Assembly: GCA_963706515.1 (NCBI GenBank)
Contig: CAVPMW010000007.1
Coordinates: 434,001-498,000 of the forward strand
DNA: 64,000 bases
Reading direction: 5' to 3'
Origin: CAVPMW01 sp963706515
GTDB taxonomy: Bacteria; Chloroflexota; Anaerolineae; Anaerolineales; UBA4823
Shown here: piece after piece, positions 17,332 through 28,093 of the stretch
Position numbering within the stretch: position 1 is the stretch's first letter
Layout of the letters: the number at the start of each line of letters is the position of its first letter
Notes under the pieces: generated by a model
Seen by the model: the letters and a program-made list of their open reading frames with translations, nothing else
What the model was told of the DNA's origin: nothing
The model's database searches: none
Position numbers and translations under genes: made by a program

Positions 17332-20300
17332 CTATCCGAAAGGGAATTGACGGCCTGGTTGAACTCGCGGATGGAGAATGGCTTCTGCAGCCAATGCACC
17401 CGTCCCTTTTCCAGCAGCCCCTGGTTCTCAGAATCCAGCGGATGACCGGTGATAAATAGTATTTTTATCTGAGGCTGGTGTTGCTGCAGAGCCTGGTAGA
17501 GGTCAAAGCCGCCCATCTCTGGCATGACGATGTCGCTTACCACCAGGTCGACGGAGGGGTTGGATTGAGAATAAACCGATAAGGCCTCATGACCGTTCGA
17601 GGCGGTCAGCACCCGGTAATTTTGATACTCTAACAGATCCCGAAGCGCATCCCGAGCCGCCTGATCGTCTTCAACCAACAGGACAGTTGCTCCGCCGCCT
17701 TTCACGTCATTCTGCTCGAGAGAGCTTAAGCTTTGCGTTTCATTGATTTCGAGAGCAGGCAGGTAAATAATAAAACTGGTTCCCTTACCTGGCTGGCTGT
17801 GGACTTCGATGCTGCCATCGTGCTGCTTGATGATACCATACACCTGGGCCAAACCCAGCCCTGTCCCGTGGCCCACCGGCTTGGTAGTAAAAAAAGGCTC
17901 GAAGATGTGCGGAAGGTCATCTCGAGCAATTCCTGTTCCCGTATCGCTGACCATAATGCGCACCCAATCCCCGGCCTGCAAATCAGGGTTTGGTCGCGTA
18001 TCATCCGGTTTTAGGTGGAATCGGCTCAGCTCGAAATGGAGCACTCCACCTTCCGGCATCGCATCCCGGGAATTGAGCGCCAAGTTAATGAACGCTTGCT
18101 GCAAGCGTGTCGGATCCGCCCGGACGAGATAACTGCCGTGCTGGTATTTGAGCTCCAGATGGATCGTTTCTGGAAGGACTCGCGCCAAAAGCTTATCCAG
18201 CTCCTTGATAAATGGCAGCAGGTCCAAACTGCTCTGCTCCATCACGGAGCGACGGCTGAAATCGAGGATCTGGCGGATCAGGCTGGTAGCGCGCTGTACT
18301 TGCTGCTGGATGATGACCAGCCTATCCCGGCTGGCATTTGAGAGGCTCGGCTCCAGGCTCAACAAGTCCGCATACACAACGATGGCTGCCATGATATTGT
18401 TAAAATCATGGGCAATCCCTGCAGCCAGCTGTCCAACTGTTGCCAGGCGGTCCTGCATCTGGATGCGGTCCTGGTATTCCCGTTCCTGGGAGACATCGTG
18501 GATGACCAAAACCCACCCATCGTTTTGTGTGCGTGTGACCAAAGACTGTCCGGCGACTTCGAATACGGCTTTTGCCAGGCCGGGCAGCTCGATTTCGTGC
18601 CAGGGAGTGTCGCCTGGGCTTTGTAAAAATTCTTCGATGGGACGATTACCCAGCATCGTAAGCGCCTGTCCAGCTTCAACCCCGCCAGCCAGGGCAGCCA
18701 GGTGCCGCCAGGCTGCCGGGTTTGCTAATACAATCTGATAGTCTGCATTCAGCAGGACTACCCCTTCTGGAACAGTATCCATGATTTGTTGAACCCGCAT
18801 GGCCTGTTCCTGGGTTTTCTGCAGCAGGTTGATGCGTTCGACCGCGCTTCCCAGCTGCCTTCCCACAGCCTCTACCAGGGCAATTTCCTCTACCAGCCAC
18901 TCGCGCGGCTCTTCAGCGACGACACCCATACCTCCGATCAAGGCGCCTTCGGCAAGGATTGGGATCGTCATGCTGGCTTTGAATCCATGCTGGTTCATTA
19001 ATGGTGCAAATGCCTCTTGGGGATTCTCAAATTGGTAGGCTTCCCAATCCCTGACAGGCAGAATAGCCTGGAAATCCTTTTCCCGGTTTTTCCCGAGAGC
19101 CTTTGTTTGCCGCACCATCTCGACCGGCAAACCGCGCAATCGGACCTCCCCATGCGCCCAAATCACCCCCCTTTCGAGCCCCAGCGCCTGGAGGGTGAGA
19201 TCGAGCACTTCATCTAACAATCCTGGCAAGTCGAGAGCGGTCACCGCGGTGGCAATAATCGCATTGATCGCTTCTTGTTGAGTAGCCCTGCGCTGGGTTT
19301 CATCAAAAAGGCGGGAATTACGCAAAGAAATAGCTGCCTGGCTGCTGAATGCAGTCATCACCTCTTTCTGATTTTCACTCCAGGCATACGGCTGGTCGTA
19401 ATAACAGACGATAGCTGCGATCACCTGGTTTTCATACGTCAGCGGCCACATACCAATACCATGATACTGTTCAACGGCTGCCAGCTGGCGCAGCAGGGAT
19501 TCTTCCGGAAGCAGCATTGCATCGGGAATAAATAACGGTTCGGCGATACGCAGCATCTGCCCACCCGGGACCGACTTTAACTGATCGCCGATTGCCTGGA
19601 TGTACGCCTGAGAAAGTCCATTATGCCAGGCGCATACAGCGCGATCATCAGGGGTACGCAGGTAAACGCCCACTCGATTGGCTTCGGTCAGCGCCATCGC
19701 ACCTTCGCCGATCCCCCTGACGACTTCGTCGACCGTGAATTGGCGGTTGAGACTCTCACTCAGCTTGGCGAGCTCTGTAAACTGGCGGGCGTGCAGGCGG
19801 GTAGTATCGAAAAGCTGGATGCGTTCCAGGGTCTGGCTGATCTGCCGGGCAATATTTTCCATCAATGCCACGTCTTCGGTTGTAAATCTAATTTGGGTCA
19901 GGTGGTCCAAACCCAAAGTGCCGACTACCCTGTCACCCAGCAGGATCGGCTGAATCATCACAGAAGCGACCTGTCGATCACGCATTATGCCGTGCACCGG
20001 CTCCAGCAGCGGGTTTGACTGGGCGTCTTCAACCACCAGAGCGGATTTATGCTCAAGGATATAGACCATCGATGGATTGCCTGCGACGGGGATTTTCACA
20101 CCCAGGGCGCTTGGGCGCCCTTCTTCCGCATACTCCGCTACAACAACCGCGACGGTGCCTTCATCATTCAGGAGAGCAAACCCCGCTTGTTCCGCATGGA
20201 AGAACTGGGCAGCTTGCGTGCAGACCTGGGTCAAGGCTGTGGAGAGGTCGTCAGCCGCAGCAGTCAGGGAAATGATATTGCTGAGCAAAGTTACTTCTGC

Positions 20301-23300
20301 CAGACGGCGCTTGGTCTCTGCTAACAGCCCCAAGCGTTGCGCTGTTGATCCGAGCTGCTTGGATATAGCTTTAATTAGCGAGATTTCCTCTTCCGTCCAG
20401 GCGCGTGGCTGCGAGCTGAAAACCCCCAGCCCACCGGAATGGATTCCATCCGCCAGTATCGGAACGCTCAGCGAGGAGCGGATTCCACAACGTCTGGCGA
20501 TGTCCACAATCTCTCCGGATACTGGTCCATCCGAGATAGCCTGCCAATCCTGGACGGAGGTTACCTGGTCACTCCTCAGGATAAAGGAAAGTACCTGCGT
20601 GGAAAACCTGGAGAGGAGCTCGGCCGGGATGTTATGCACGGATCGATGCTCGCCAAACCAGATGCCCCCACCATCAGCCGCGATTGCCTGGAGGGTATGC
20701 TCCAGGGTCACTTTCAAGAGGTCATCCAATTCGCTGACACTTCCTGCCGTGCCAATCACCGCATTAAGCGCTTCCAGGTGTGCAGCCCGCTGGTGCGCTT
20801 CCTCGTACAGGCGAGCATTCTGCAGCGCTAACCCGGCTTGGCCAGCCAGGACCGCCAGGCGTTCTGCATCGACCGGCTGATAATATCCAGCCTCATCTTT
20901 CTCCAGCGTAATGTAAGCAATGATCTTCCCTTGAGCAAATACCGGCGACCCGATCCAGGAGCGACTCGGGTTCGGGCTGCCGGGCTCGCTGTGGCTGGTC
21001 TCACGGCATAAATCTGCCAGGATCAAGGGCTGCTTCGTTTCCTGCATCTGCAGGATGCAGGGGTGAGTTTGCGGATCAAGGATAAGCTGAGGCTCGCTGC
21101 TGCACGGGTTCAACCATGGCGATCCGCGCAGGCGCGTCAGCCGCACCTGGCTGCCCTCCATCACAATGATGCTGCCTGCATCGAACGGCAGTATGCTGCT
21201 GATCTGGTCAAGCAGGTTGTCTATCACCTGTTCCTCGTCGAGGCTGGCAGCTAAGGCAATCCCCGTTTCGCGTAAAGCCTCAGCCAGCTTTCGCTGTTCG
21301 CGCTCGGTCTCGAAAAGCTGCGCATTTACTGCTGCATTGACGCTTTGTTGGGCAAGCGCCTGTAAATAAATTTCTTCTTCAACACTAAAGTGGCGCGGCT
21401 GGCGGTGCCATAAAGCGATCCCACCAATTGCCTGGTCGCCGCGCAGCATCGGCAGCGCCAGAACGGCCCGGATGTCATCAAGCTCGATGAGGTAGCGTAC
21501 CTTGTACGTCGGGTCAAGTTGAATATCGGGGATTTGAACCGGGTGGCACTCGCCCACTGCCAGACCGACTGCACTCCCTTCCATGGGAAATCCCTCAGCA
21601 TTGATCCGGTTGACGGTTGCTTCGCTGATACCATAACTTGCAGCCAGGTAGAAGCGACCGTCGGAACGAAGGTCAAAAACCCCGCAGGCATCGGATTGGG
21701 AAAGCTCGGCTGCCCGGCGCGCGATGGAGGAAAGCACCTGCCGGCGATCCAGAACAGAGGTAATCTCCTGGCCCACTCGGGTGACCGCCATCAGCTGGTC
21801 TCCGCGGAGCTGGCTGGCGGCTTCACTGCGCAAACGCAAGATGCTGGTCCCCAGCATGCCCGCGAGAGTATCCAGCAGGCGTTGGTCTGTCTTGGTGAAC
21901 GCATTCGGCTGTGCGCTTTCGACATTGATGACCCCCAGGATTTGTTCACCAACCTTGATCGCCACGCACAGTTCCGAACGGGCATGATCGACGAACCGGA
22001 TATAACCCGTCGCTTTAGCTACATCGGAAATAAGCTGAGCCTGTCCGCTGGCAGCCACCTGTCCAGTAATTCCCTCTCCCGGTGGAAAGACGCGTTTCAT
22101 TTCCTGGTCGGGTACCCCGTGATAGGATGGGTGAACATGCAGGGCTCCAGTTGCCGGGTCCAGCATCAGCACTCCAAAATTATCGGTATAGATGGAGCTG
22201 CCGATGATCTTGGTTATTTTCCGGATCAGGTCATTCTCCTCTTCAGCCTTCAGGCAGGCTGTCGCCACCAGGTGGATGACCGTCATATCTTCCAACTGGC
22301 GCCGCAGGATTACTTCTGCTTTCTCCCGATCGGTAATATCGCTCCAAATGATCAGGTACCCCGTAAGTACCCGGCTTGGATCGCGCAGTGGCGCAATGCG
22401 CACCAGGTACGAACGCTCGCTTTTACGAGGTCCGATTTGGATTTCGAAATGGCTCTCCTCTTGCTGGTCTGGATCCCGGGCAAGCCCCGTTGGCGATGAC
22501 AGGTGGTTCTCCCAGCCTGGGAGGACCTCGCGGATTTGGCGACCGACCAGCTGTGGCACTGTTTTACCCAGCGCCTGGCAGGCGGAATGGTTCAGGTCAA
22601 TAATCCGCTCGTTGGAATCAAGCACGATCACGCCTTCGCTCATGCTCTCCACAACCACGCTGCGGGCTACAGGCAGGATATCAATTTGCCAGAAATTGCG
22701 TGACCCCCAATAAAACATCGCAACTACAATCGTAAAACTGATCGCGATTGGATTGAACGTCAGGAAGTAGGAGAACGCCGCCATGTAGAAAATCTGGAAC
22801 AATCCGGGGATAACAGCAATTATTATCAAGCCGCGGATTTGCCGGCGATAGATAGGGGCAACATTCGGGTACGCCTGCCAAAGGAAATAGATGCCGGTAA
22901 AGATCAGGATGAACGAGTAGGCAGCCTGGATCCAGTACACTTGCTGGTACGTGACAGTAATGCTTGCCATGGCTCCGCCTGCAGCAGCCCGCACTTGATC
23001 CCATACCAAATGGTGCCACGGATTTGTCCAGACCAGGGAGAACAGTATGATTGGCTCGATGAGGAAGAGCAAATATTTCAAATTGAAACGGCGGCGGGCC
23101 TGACCGGTATACTGCAATGTGAAAATCAACCAGGCAGGAGGGAGGAGTGTATATCCAAGAAACTGGCTGGTAAACCAGAAATATTTGGCTGCTAATCCCT
23201 GGCTGCCCAGTTCAAGAGCATAGGTGACCATGACTTCGGCGATACATAGCATCATCACCGCGGCTGGCCAGCCGCCCGGTGAGGCGCGCCGCTTCCAAAA

Positions 23301-23375
23301 CAAAGCAGCCAGGATCAAAGAAAACCCGGCTAATAGATATAAATAGGTCAAGTATAAGGGAGTAAACCAGTACAT
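17328..23375 (-). CDS. Giant hybrid sensor histidine kinase (7TM, PAS, seven GAF, HK, REC)
   Basis: A 2015-residue membrane sensor. Order: about seven membrane helices (residues 1-225, N-terminal 7TM histidine-kinase type), a PAS domain (235-350; ESMSEGVIVLDSNERIIDLN), seven GAF-like domains (roughly 370 to 1510), a second PAS (about 1520-1630; DTVPEGVVLLNADYQIVLAN), HisKA with phospho-accepting His about 1656 in LAAGIAHDFNNI, HATPase (N box LINLALNSRD-like, G1 VSDTGTGI, G2 GTGLGLAQVYG), and a receiver domain from about 1893 with phospho-Asp about 1948 (VVSDIVMPEMGG) and the conserved Lys in QKPFS. The N-box HDFNN class matches kinases that pass phosphate to REC proteins. No output gene adjoins, so the partner is unknown. 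It starts at ATG 23375. Confidence 0.9.
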   Translation of the reverse strand: MYWFTPLYLTYLYLLAGFSLILAALFWKRRASPGGWPAAVMMLCIAEVMVTYALELGSQGLAAKYFWFTSQFLGYTLLPPAWLIFTLQYTGQARRRFNLKYLLFLIEPIILFSLVWTNPWHHLVWDQVRAAAGGAMASITVTYQQVYWIQAAYSFILIFTGIYFLWQAYPNVAPIYRRQIRGLIIIAVIPGLFQIFYMAAFSYFLTFNPIAISFTIVVAMFYWGSRNFWQIDILPVARSVVVESMSEGVIVLDSNERIIDLNHSACQALGKTVPQLVGRQIREVLPGWENHLSSPTGLARDPDQQEESHFEIQIGPRKSERSYLVRIAPLRDPSRVLTGYLIIWSDITDREKAEVILRRQLEDMTVIHLVATACLKAEEENDLIRKITKIIGSSIYTDNFGVLMLDPATGALHVHPSYHGVPDQEMKRVFPPGEGITGQVAASGQAQLISDVAKATGYIRFVDHARSELCVAIKVGEQILGVINVESAQPNAFTKTDQRLLDTLAGMLGTSILRLRSEAASQLRGDQLMAVTRVGQEITSVLDRRQVLSSIARRAAELSQSDACGVFDLRSDGRFYLAASYGISEATVNRINAEGFPMEGSAVGLAVGECHPVQIPDIQLDPTYKVRYLIELDDIRAVLALPMLRGDQAIGGIALWHRQPRHFSVEEEIYLQALAQQSVNAAVNAQLFETEREQRKLAEALRETGIALAASLDEEQVIDNLLDQISSILPFDAGSIIVMEGSQVRLTRLRGSPWLNPCSSEPQLILDPQTHPCILQMQETKQPLILADLCRETSHSEPGSPNPSRSWIGSPVFAQGKIIAYITLEKDEAGYYQPVDAERLAVLAGQAGLALQNARLYEEAHQRAAHLEALNAVIGTAGSVSELDDLLKVTLEHTLQAIAADGGGIWFGEHRSVHNIPAELLSRFSTQVLSFILRSDQVTSVQDWQAISDGPVSGEIVDIARRCGIRSSLSVPILADGIHSGGLGVFSSQPRAWTEEEISLIKAISKQLGSTAQRLGLLAETKRRLAEVTLLSNIISLTAAADDLSTALTQVCTQAAQFFHAEQAGFALLNDEGTVAVVVAEYAEEGRPSALGVKIPVAGNPSMVYILEHKSALVVEDAQSNPLLEPVHGIMRDRQVASVMIQPILLGDRVVGTLGLDHLTQIRFTTEDVALMENIARQISQTLERIQLFDTTRLHARQFTELAKLSESLNRQFTVDEVVRGIGEGAMALTEANRVGVYLRTPDDRAVCAWHNGLSQAYIQAIGDQLKSVPGGQMLRIAEPLFIPDAMLLPEESLLRQLAAVEQYHGIGMWPLTYENQVIAAIVCYYDQPYAWSENQKEVMTAFSSQAAISLRNSRLFDETQRRATQQEAINAIIATAVTALDLPGLLDEVLDLTLQALGLERGVIWAHGEVRLRGLPVEMVRQTKALGKNREKDFQAILPVRDWEAYQFENPQEAFAPLMNQHGFKASMTIPILAEGALIGGMGVVAEEPREWLVEEIALVEAVGRQLGSAVERINLLQKTQEQAMRVQQIMDTVPEGVVLLNADYQIVLANPAAWRHLAALAGGVEAGQALTMLGNRPIEEFLQSPGDTPWHEIELPGLAKAVFEVAGQSLVTRTQNDGWVLVIHDVSQEREYQDRIQMQDRLATVGQLAAGIAHDFNNIMAAIVVYADLLSLEPSLSNASRDRLVIIQQQVQRATSLIRQILDFSRRSVMEQSSLDLLPFIKELDKLLARVLPETIHLELKYQHGSYLVRADPTRLQQAFINLALNSRDAMPEGGVLHFELSRFHLKPDDTRPNPDLQAGDWVRIMVSDTGTGIARDDLPHIFEPFFTTKPVGHGTGLGLAQVYGIIKQHDGSIEVHSQPGKGTSFIIYLPALEINETQSLSSLEQNDVKGGGATVLLVEDDQAARDALRDLLEYQNYRVLTASNGHEALSVYSQSNPSVDLVVSDIVMPEMGGFDLYQALQQHQPQIKILFITGHPLDSENQGLLEKGRVHWLQKPFSIREFNQAVNSLSDS

Positions 23376-23486
23376 CGCCTGCGCTCAGGCAGCTACCTCT
23401 CGCTTCTAACAGGAGCCGCGTTTCCTGCGAGAATTCTAATTTAGAAACCTCTCCGGGGTCTTCACGGTTTTGTAAGTGGGGAAATA

Positions 23487-23540
23487 TCCGAAAACGAGGT
23501 TCAGGTGGCGCCTAGGCGCCACCTGAACCTCGTTTTCGGA
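23487..23540. repeat. 54-nt palindrome, copy B
   Basis: A perfect 54-nt palindrome with no loop (TCCGAAAACGAGGTTCAGG then the complement). Left flank GGGGAAATA and right flank CCCCCTTC match those of copy A at 1482-1535. Differences from copy A appear in both arms at mirrored positions, preserving pairing. It lies between the end of the ABC operon and the start of the kinase gene, both on the minus strand. Confidence 0.85.
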
Positions 23541-23597
23541 ATTGATACCCCCTTCGCTCGGTGCATACAGCCGCAGGCGGCAGGGAAGGGTTGATGA

Positions 23598-25583
23598 TTA
23601 CGCCCCAGACGCCGATAGAGACTGCAAATTCTCACCGGGTTGCAGAGATTGCTTGCTAGCGCTATCCATCTCGCTCCGGCGGCGGAACTGGCTCATGTAT
23701 AGATCGTAGTAAAAGCCTTTTTGCGCAAGCAGCTCATCATGCTTCCCGCATTCGACGATATTGCCCTGGTCAAGTACCAGCACCAGGTCGGCGTTGCGGA
23801 TCGTGCTGAGACGGTGGGCAATCACAAAGCTGGTTCGTCCTTGCAGCAAGCCCTGGAGGGCTTGCTGGATCAGGCGTTCGGTGCGCAAGTCCACGCTCGA
23901 GGTAGCCTCATCCAATATCAATATTTTCGGCTGAGCCAGGGCGGCCCGCGCAATTGCAATCAGCTGGCGTTGGCCCTGGCTTAGACCGCTGCCGCGCTCG
24001 CCTAGGACCGTTTGGTAGCCATCTTGCAAGCGTTCGATGAAGGTATCGGCGTGAGCCAGCCGAGCAGCTGCCTGCACTTCCTCATCTGTAGCGTCAGGTC
24101 TCCCGAAACGGATGTTTTCCATGATTGTGGTGCTGAAAAGGAAAGTGTCTTGCAGGACAAGCCCGATCTGCTCGCGCAGTGATTTCTGGGTGACCGTGCG
24201 TACGTCAACATCATCGATCAACACGACGCCGTCGTTGACGTCCAAAAAGCGCGGGATCAAGTTGATCATGGTTGTCTTGCCTGCCCCAGTAGGGCCGACG
24301 ATGGCAATCGTTTTACCCGGATCAGCTGTAAAGTTTATCCCGTTTAAGACATCCAACCCCGCCTTGTAGCCAGCCGTTACATCTTTAAATTCTACCTGGC
24401 CGCGAATGGGAGGCATCGGTTTGGAGTCAGGCGCATCCTGCAAATCCGGTTGGGTATCGAGCATACTGAAGATGCGCTCACCCCCGGCAATTGCGCTTTG
24501 GATGTTCGTCCACAGGATGGAAATCCCCTGGATAGGCTGAGTGAAGCGTTGCACGTACCCGATAAAAGCAATAATCAGCCCCAAGGAGACAGTTGTACCG
24601 AACAGGGTCTGCCCGCGTAAGAGTAGAAGACCACCAACACAGGTAACGATAGCCAGAGCTGCATATCCTAAAGCCTCCAAACTGGGTGCAAGGGCGCTGG
24701 TGAAGGCGACAGCACGGACATTAGCATCCCGGTTAGCAGCATTTGTGATCTGGAAGCTGCGCAAATTTTCGTCCTCCCGGCTGAATGCCTGCACTTCCCG
24801 GACGGATGAAATATTCTCCTGGAGCTCCGCATTAACATTGCCAATTTCCAGGCGTGTACGGCGGAAAGCCTTGCGCGCCTGGGAGGAAAACCATACTGTG
24901 ACGATGATCATTATGGGCACGATGGACAGGCTCAATAATGCATATAAAGCGTCCAGGTTGAACATAGCGTAGGCAATCCAAACCAACAGCAGGGCGCCGC
25001 TCAGCACGTTGACCAGGGCAAAGTTGAACGCTTGCTGGATGGTATCGCTGTCATTGGTGATCCGGCTCATTAAATCACCCGCCTCGTGCTCCGAGTAAAA
25101 CTTCATCGAGAGATCGTGTAGGTGTTTAAACAAATCCACCCGGATTTGCTTAAGGGCATGTTGTCCAGCCCAGGTCATCAGGTAAAACATTAAGCCGGTC
25201 AGTATAGAGGAGAGGACAAACAGTACAGTAATCCGGAGAATGATCCCCAGCAGACCAATCATTTTCTGTTCATTGGTCATGGTCGCAGTACCGCTGGCGT
25301 AGGTACAGCCCGTTGACGAGCTCTGAGACAGGGTTACGCCGAGAAAATTACCCAGGGCTGGCTGCGCCACAGGCACCAGGTAGCAGTCCACTGCCTGACC
25401 GATCAACTGCGGCACTTTTACCTGCGCCCAGGTGGAGACGACGATCAGAATCGCCACCAGGAGCATAATCGCCCAGTAGGGTTTGAAATATCCGGCGAAA
25501 CGCGCCAGGGTTGCTCCAGTATTCTTTGGCTTGATAGCATCCTGGCTCATCATTCGCCGAAGTCCGTCTTGTCCACCAAACAT
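23598..25583 (-). CDS. ABC exporter half, canonical ATPase subunit
   Basis: 661 residues: six membrane helices (about 30-370; ABC type I exporter fold with LFKHLHDLSMKFYSEHEAGD) and an ATPase domain with Walker A GPTGAGKTT, signature LSQGQRQL, Walker B ILILDEATSSVD with the catalytic Glu, and switch His in IAHRLST. An external loop after the first helix contains two Cys. Together with the upstream gene it forms a heterodimeric exporter of the TM287/288 or BmrCD kind, this being the competent ATPase site contributor. Substrate is probably hydrophobic drugs or lipids. It is the last gene of the marR-ABC-ABC operon. Confidence 0.9.
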   Translation of the reverse strand: MFGGQDGLRRMMSQDAIKPKNTGATLARFAGYFKPYWAIMLLVAILIVVSTWAQVKVPQLIGQAVDCYLVPVAQPALGNFLGVTLSQSSSTGCTYASGTATMTNEQKMIGLLGIILRITVLFVLSSILTGLMFYLMTWAGQHALKQIRVDLFKHLHDLSMKFYSEHEAGDLMSRITNDSDTIQQAFNFALVNVLSGALLLVWIAYAMFNLDALYALLSLSIVPIMIIVTVWFSSQARKAFRRTRLEIGNVNAELQENISSVREVQAFSREDENLRSFQITNAANRDANVRAVAFTSALAPSLEALGYAALAIVTCVGGLLLLRGQTLFGTTVSLGLIIAFIGYVQRFTQPIQGISILWTNIQSAIAGGERIFSMLDTQPDLQDAPDSKPMPPIRGQVEFKDVTAGYKAGLDVLNGINFTADPGKTIAIVGPTGAGKTTMINLIPRFLDVNDGVVLIDDVDVRTVTQKSLREQIGLVLQDTFLFSTTIMENIRFGRPDATDEEVQAAARLAHADTFIERLQDGYQTVLGERGSGLSQGQRQLIAIARAALAQPKILILDEATSSVDLRTERLIQQALQGLLQGRTSFVIAHRLSTIRNADLVLVLDQGNIVECGKHDELLAQKGFYYDLYMSQFRRRSEMDSASKQSLQPGENLQSLSASGA

Positions 25584-25651
25584 AATTATTCTCCAAATCT
25601 GTCTTTGCGTTGATAACTATTCGTAGATGTTAAGATCGAGAAGGGAGCGAG

Positions 25652-27572
25652 TTACCCCTCGACGAACAGGAGCTCCGGTTCCGTCTCTGGGCTGATATCC
25701 TCTACCAGCTGTGAGCTGTATATTTCAGCGTAAATCTCGTTCGTTTCCAACAAATCTGCATGCTTGCCCTGTCCAACAATCTGTCCCCTATCCAGGACCA
25801 GAATCAGGTCCGCATTCATGACAGTGCTGATCCGTTGTGCGATGACGAAGCTGGTGCGGTTTTTCATCAGCGTGTCCAGGGCTTTCTGGATCTGATACTC
25901 GGTGGTCAGGTCCACACTGCTGGTGGAGTCATCCAGGATCAGGATGTGGGGATCAAGCAGGCAGCGCACGAGCGATAGCGACGCGCTGTTTTTGCCCGCC
26001 GCTGAGCGTGGAGCCGCGTTCGCCGACCGGGGTGTTGTAACCCTCGGGGAATGACATAATGAATTCATGCGCAGCAGCAGCCTTAGCGGCAGCAAAAACC
26101 TCTTCATCGGTCGCATCCGATTTGCCGTAGGCAATGTTATCGCGGATGGATCCAGCGAATAGAGATGTTTCTTGCAGCACAATCCCAATCTGGGCGCGTA
26201 GTGAGTCGATCTTAACGTCACGCAGATCGTAGCCATCAATCGTAATCCGCCCTTCGGTGGGGTCATAAAAACGGGGAATCAGGTTGATGATAGATGATTT
26301 TCCCGAACCTGTCGCGCCTAGCAGCGCCACGGTCTGCCCGGGATCGGCAGAAAAGCTGACGTTTTGGAGTACAGGCTGTCCACCGGAGAAATAGCGGAAA
26401 GAGACGTTTTCGAATTTGACCTGTCCAGTTATTGGCGGCAATACCAGCGCATCCGGCTTATCTTTTACTTCGACCTCGGCGTCCAGGATCTCGAAGATGC
26501 GTGTGGCTGAGGCAGAAGCCTGCGACATCTGGGTGATAATAATGCCCAGCTGGGCGAGTGGGAGAAAGATAAATACCAGGTACAGACTGAACTCCTGCCA
26601 TTCACCCAGGGTCAGTGTGTTGTTCAGAATCTGGCGACCACCAAAGAACAGGATCAACGCCTGACCCAGGTTGGCGATCAGGAAAATGATCGGGAATAAA
26701 AAGGAGAACACTTTGGCGACTTGCAGCTGCTGGCTCATCAAGTTATCGGCAGCCTGACCAAACTTGACTTCCTCGCTGGCTTCACGGGTAAATGCCTTCA
26801 CGACTCTAACCCCGGCCAGGTTCTCCTGCAGGATCGTGTTAAGCGCGGAGAGCCTGCGCTGCACTTTGGTGAACAGCGGCTGGGTCAAGCTCCCAAATAC
26901 CATAAACAGGATCAAGGCAATCGGTAGGATGGGCAGCACGACCAGAGTTAATCGAAGGTTCGTGCGCAAGAGGATTATCAGGGTACCGCTCAGCAGCAAT
27001 ATTGCACTCGCCGCCAAGAGCAAGCCTTGCCCGATAAACAAGCGCACCTTCTCGACGTCATCGGTTGCCCGGATCATCAATTGCCCGGTCTGGTTGCGGT
27101 CGTGGTATGCAAATGACAGGTGCTGGATCTTGGCGAAGAGCTCGTTGCGCATATCGTAGGCAACCCCTTGTGAATTGCGCTCTCCCCAGTAGGTTTGCAG
27201 GAAGGCGAACAAGCCGCGGATAAGCGCCAGGGCAAGGATGGCTAACCCGGCATAGATCAGCAGCCGTTCAGCCAGGGTCTGGTTCTGCCTGAGCTGGTCA
27301 ACGGTCATGTTGAGCTGCTGCAAGATGCCCGTCAGGATGTTCGCCGGGATCTGGTTCAGACGGGGGACGATTTGGTTGCTGATCGACCCGATGGTGATGA
27401 CATCGATCATGTGGCTGATCACGCGCGGCACCATGAGCTGAGCAAAGGTGGCAATCACCATAAAGATATAAGGCAGCAGTGCTTCACGGCGATAATGAGC
27501 CAGATAGCGGACTGCTCGCCCCAGTGCTTTGTTGTTTCCGCGCTGAGGGCGAGATGAGGTTCGGTTATCCAA
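25652..27572 (-). CDS. ABC exporter half, degenerate ATPase subunit, frameshifted
   Basis: About 640 residues when corrected. Six membrane helices, then an ATPase with Walker A GATGSGKSS and signature LSGGQKQRVAIARA. At about 25965 one extra base shifts the frame; the rest (LLDPHILILDDSTSSVD, then IAQRISTVMNADL) is readable in the next frame to the stop at 25652. Walker B ends in Asp (LDDSTSSVD) instead of the catalytic Glu, and the switch residue is Gln (AQR) instead of His. These two changes are exactly those of the degenerate site in heterodimeric exporters, and were probably present before the frameshift. The gene begins 6 nt after the MarR gene. Confidence 0.85.
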
Positions 27573-27578
27573 TGTAGT

Positions 27579-28061
27579 TCAATTCCTTTCTGTTGCGGGT
27601 TTAAACGACTCGAGGTCCTGTGGCTCCAGCTGGATGGCAGCCTGCGTAAGCATGGTAAGGGTATGAATGATCGCCTGCTGGTCCTCTGCGCTAAGCTCGG
27701 TGGTTAATTCCTCCATCCAACGGCCGCGGGCTTCGATGCTCTCCCGGACCAGCTGTTCGCCCCGGGGAGTAAGGGTGATCTGCCGGATGCGCCGGTCTGC
27801 GACGTTTTCATTGCGCGCCAGCACGCCTTGCTGCACCAGCCGGTCGATCATCTGGCTGGCGGCTGCGCTGGTCACTCCCAGGTGATCGCTGAGATCGGAT
27901 ACTCCACAGTAGCTCTGGTGGTAGAGGCGGAAAAGGGTGCTTAACTGGGTCATAGACAGCCCATTTGCGCGGGAAAACTGGTAGAAGTCATGCATCGAGC
28001 GCCGCATAAAAACTTCCGCCCACTGGCGGAGGACCCCGGTAAATTCTTGAGAAGTTGGCAT
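27579..28061 (-). CDS. MarR-family transcriptional regulator
   Basis: 160 residues with the winged helix of MarR proteins: LSMTQLSTLFRLY, VSDLSDHLGVTSAAASQMIDRLVQQGVLARNEN, and the wing ADRRIRQITLTPRGEQL. MarR dimers repress nearby genes until a ligand binds. The gene is first in an operon with the two ABC exporter halves, so it most likely controls that exporter and itself. A promoter with a symmetric site lies directly upstream. Confidence 0.9.
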   Translation of the reverse strand: MPTSQEFTGVLRQWAEVFMRRSMHDFYQFSRANGLSMTQLSTLFRLYHQSYCGVSDLSDHLGVTSAAASQMIDRLVQQGVLARNENVADRRIRQITLTPRGEQLVRESIEARGRWMEELTTELSAEDQQAIIHTLTMLTQAAIQLEPQDLESFKPATERN

Positions 28062-28093
28062 AGTTAAGTCTTCTTATTAATTAAGGATACTTA

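Noticed and set aside
20077..20880. Plus-strand frames of up to 267 codons inside the kinase gene
   Set aside because: They oppose GAF domains whose minus-strand protein sequence is clearly conserved.
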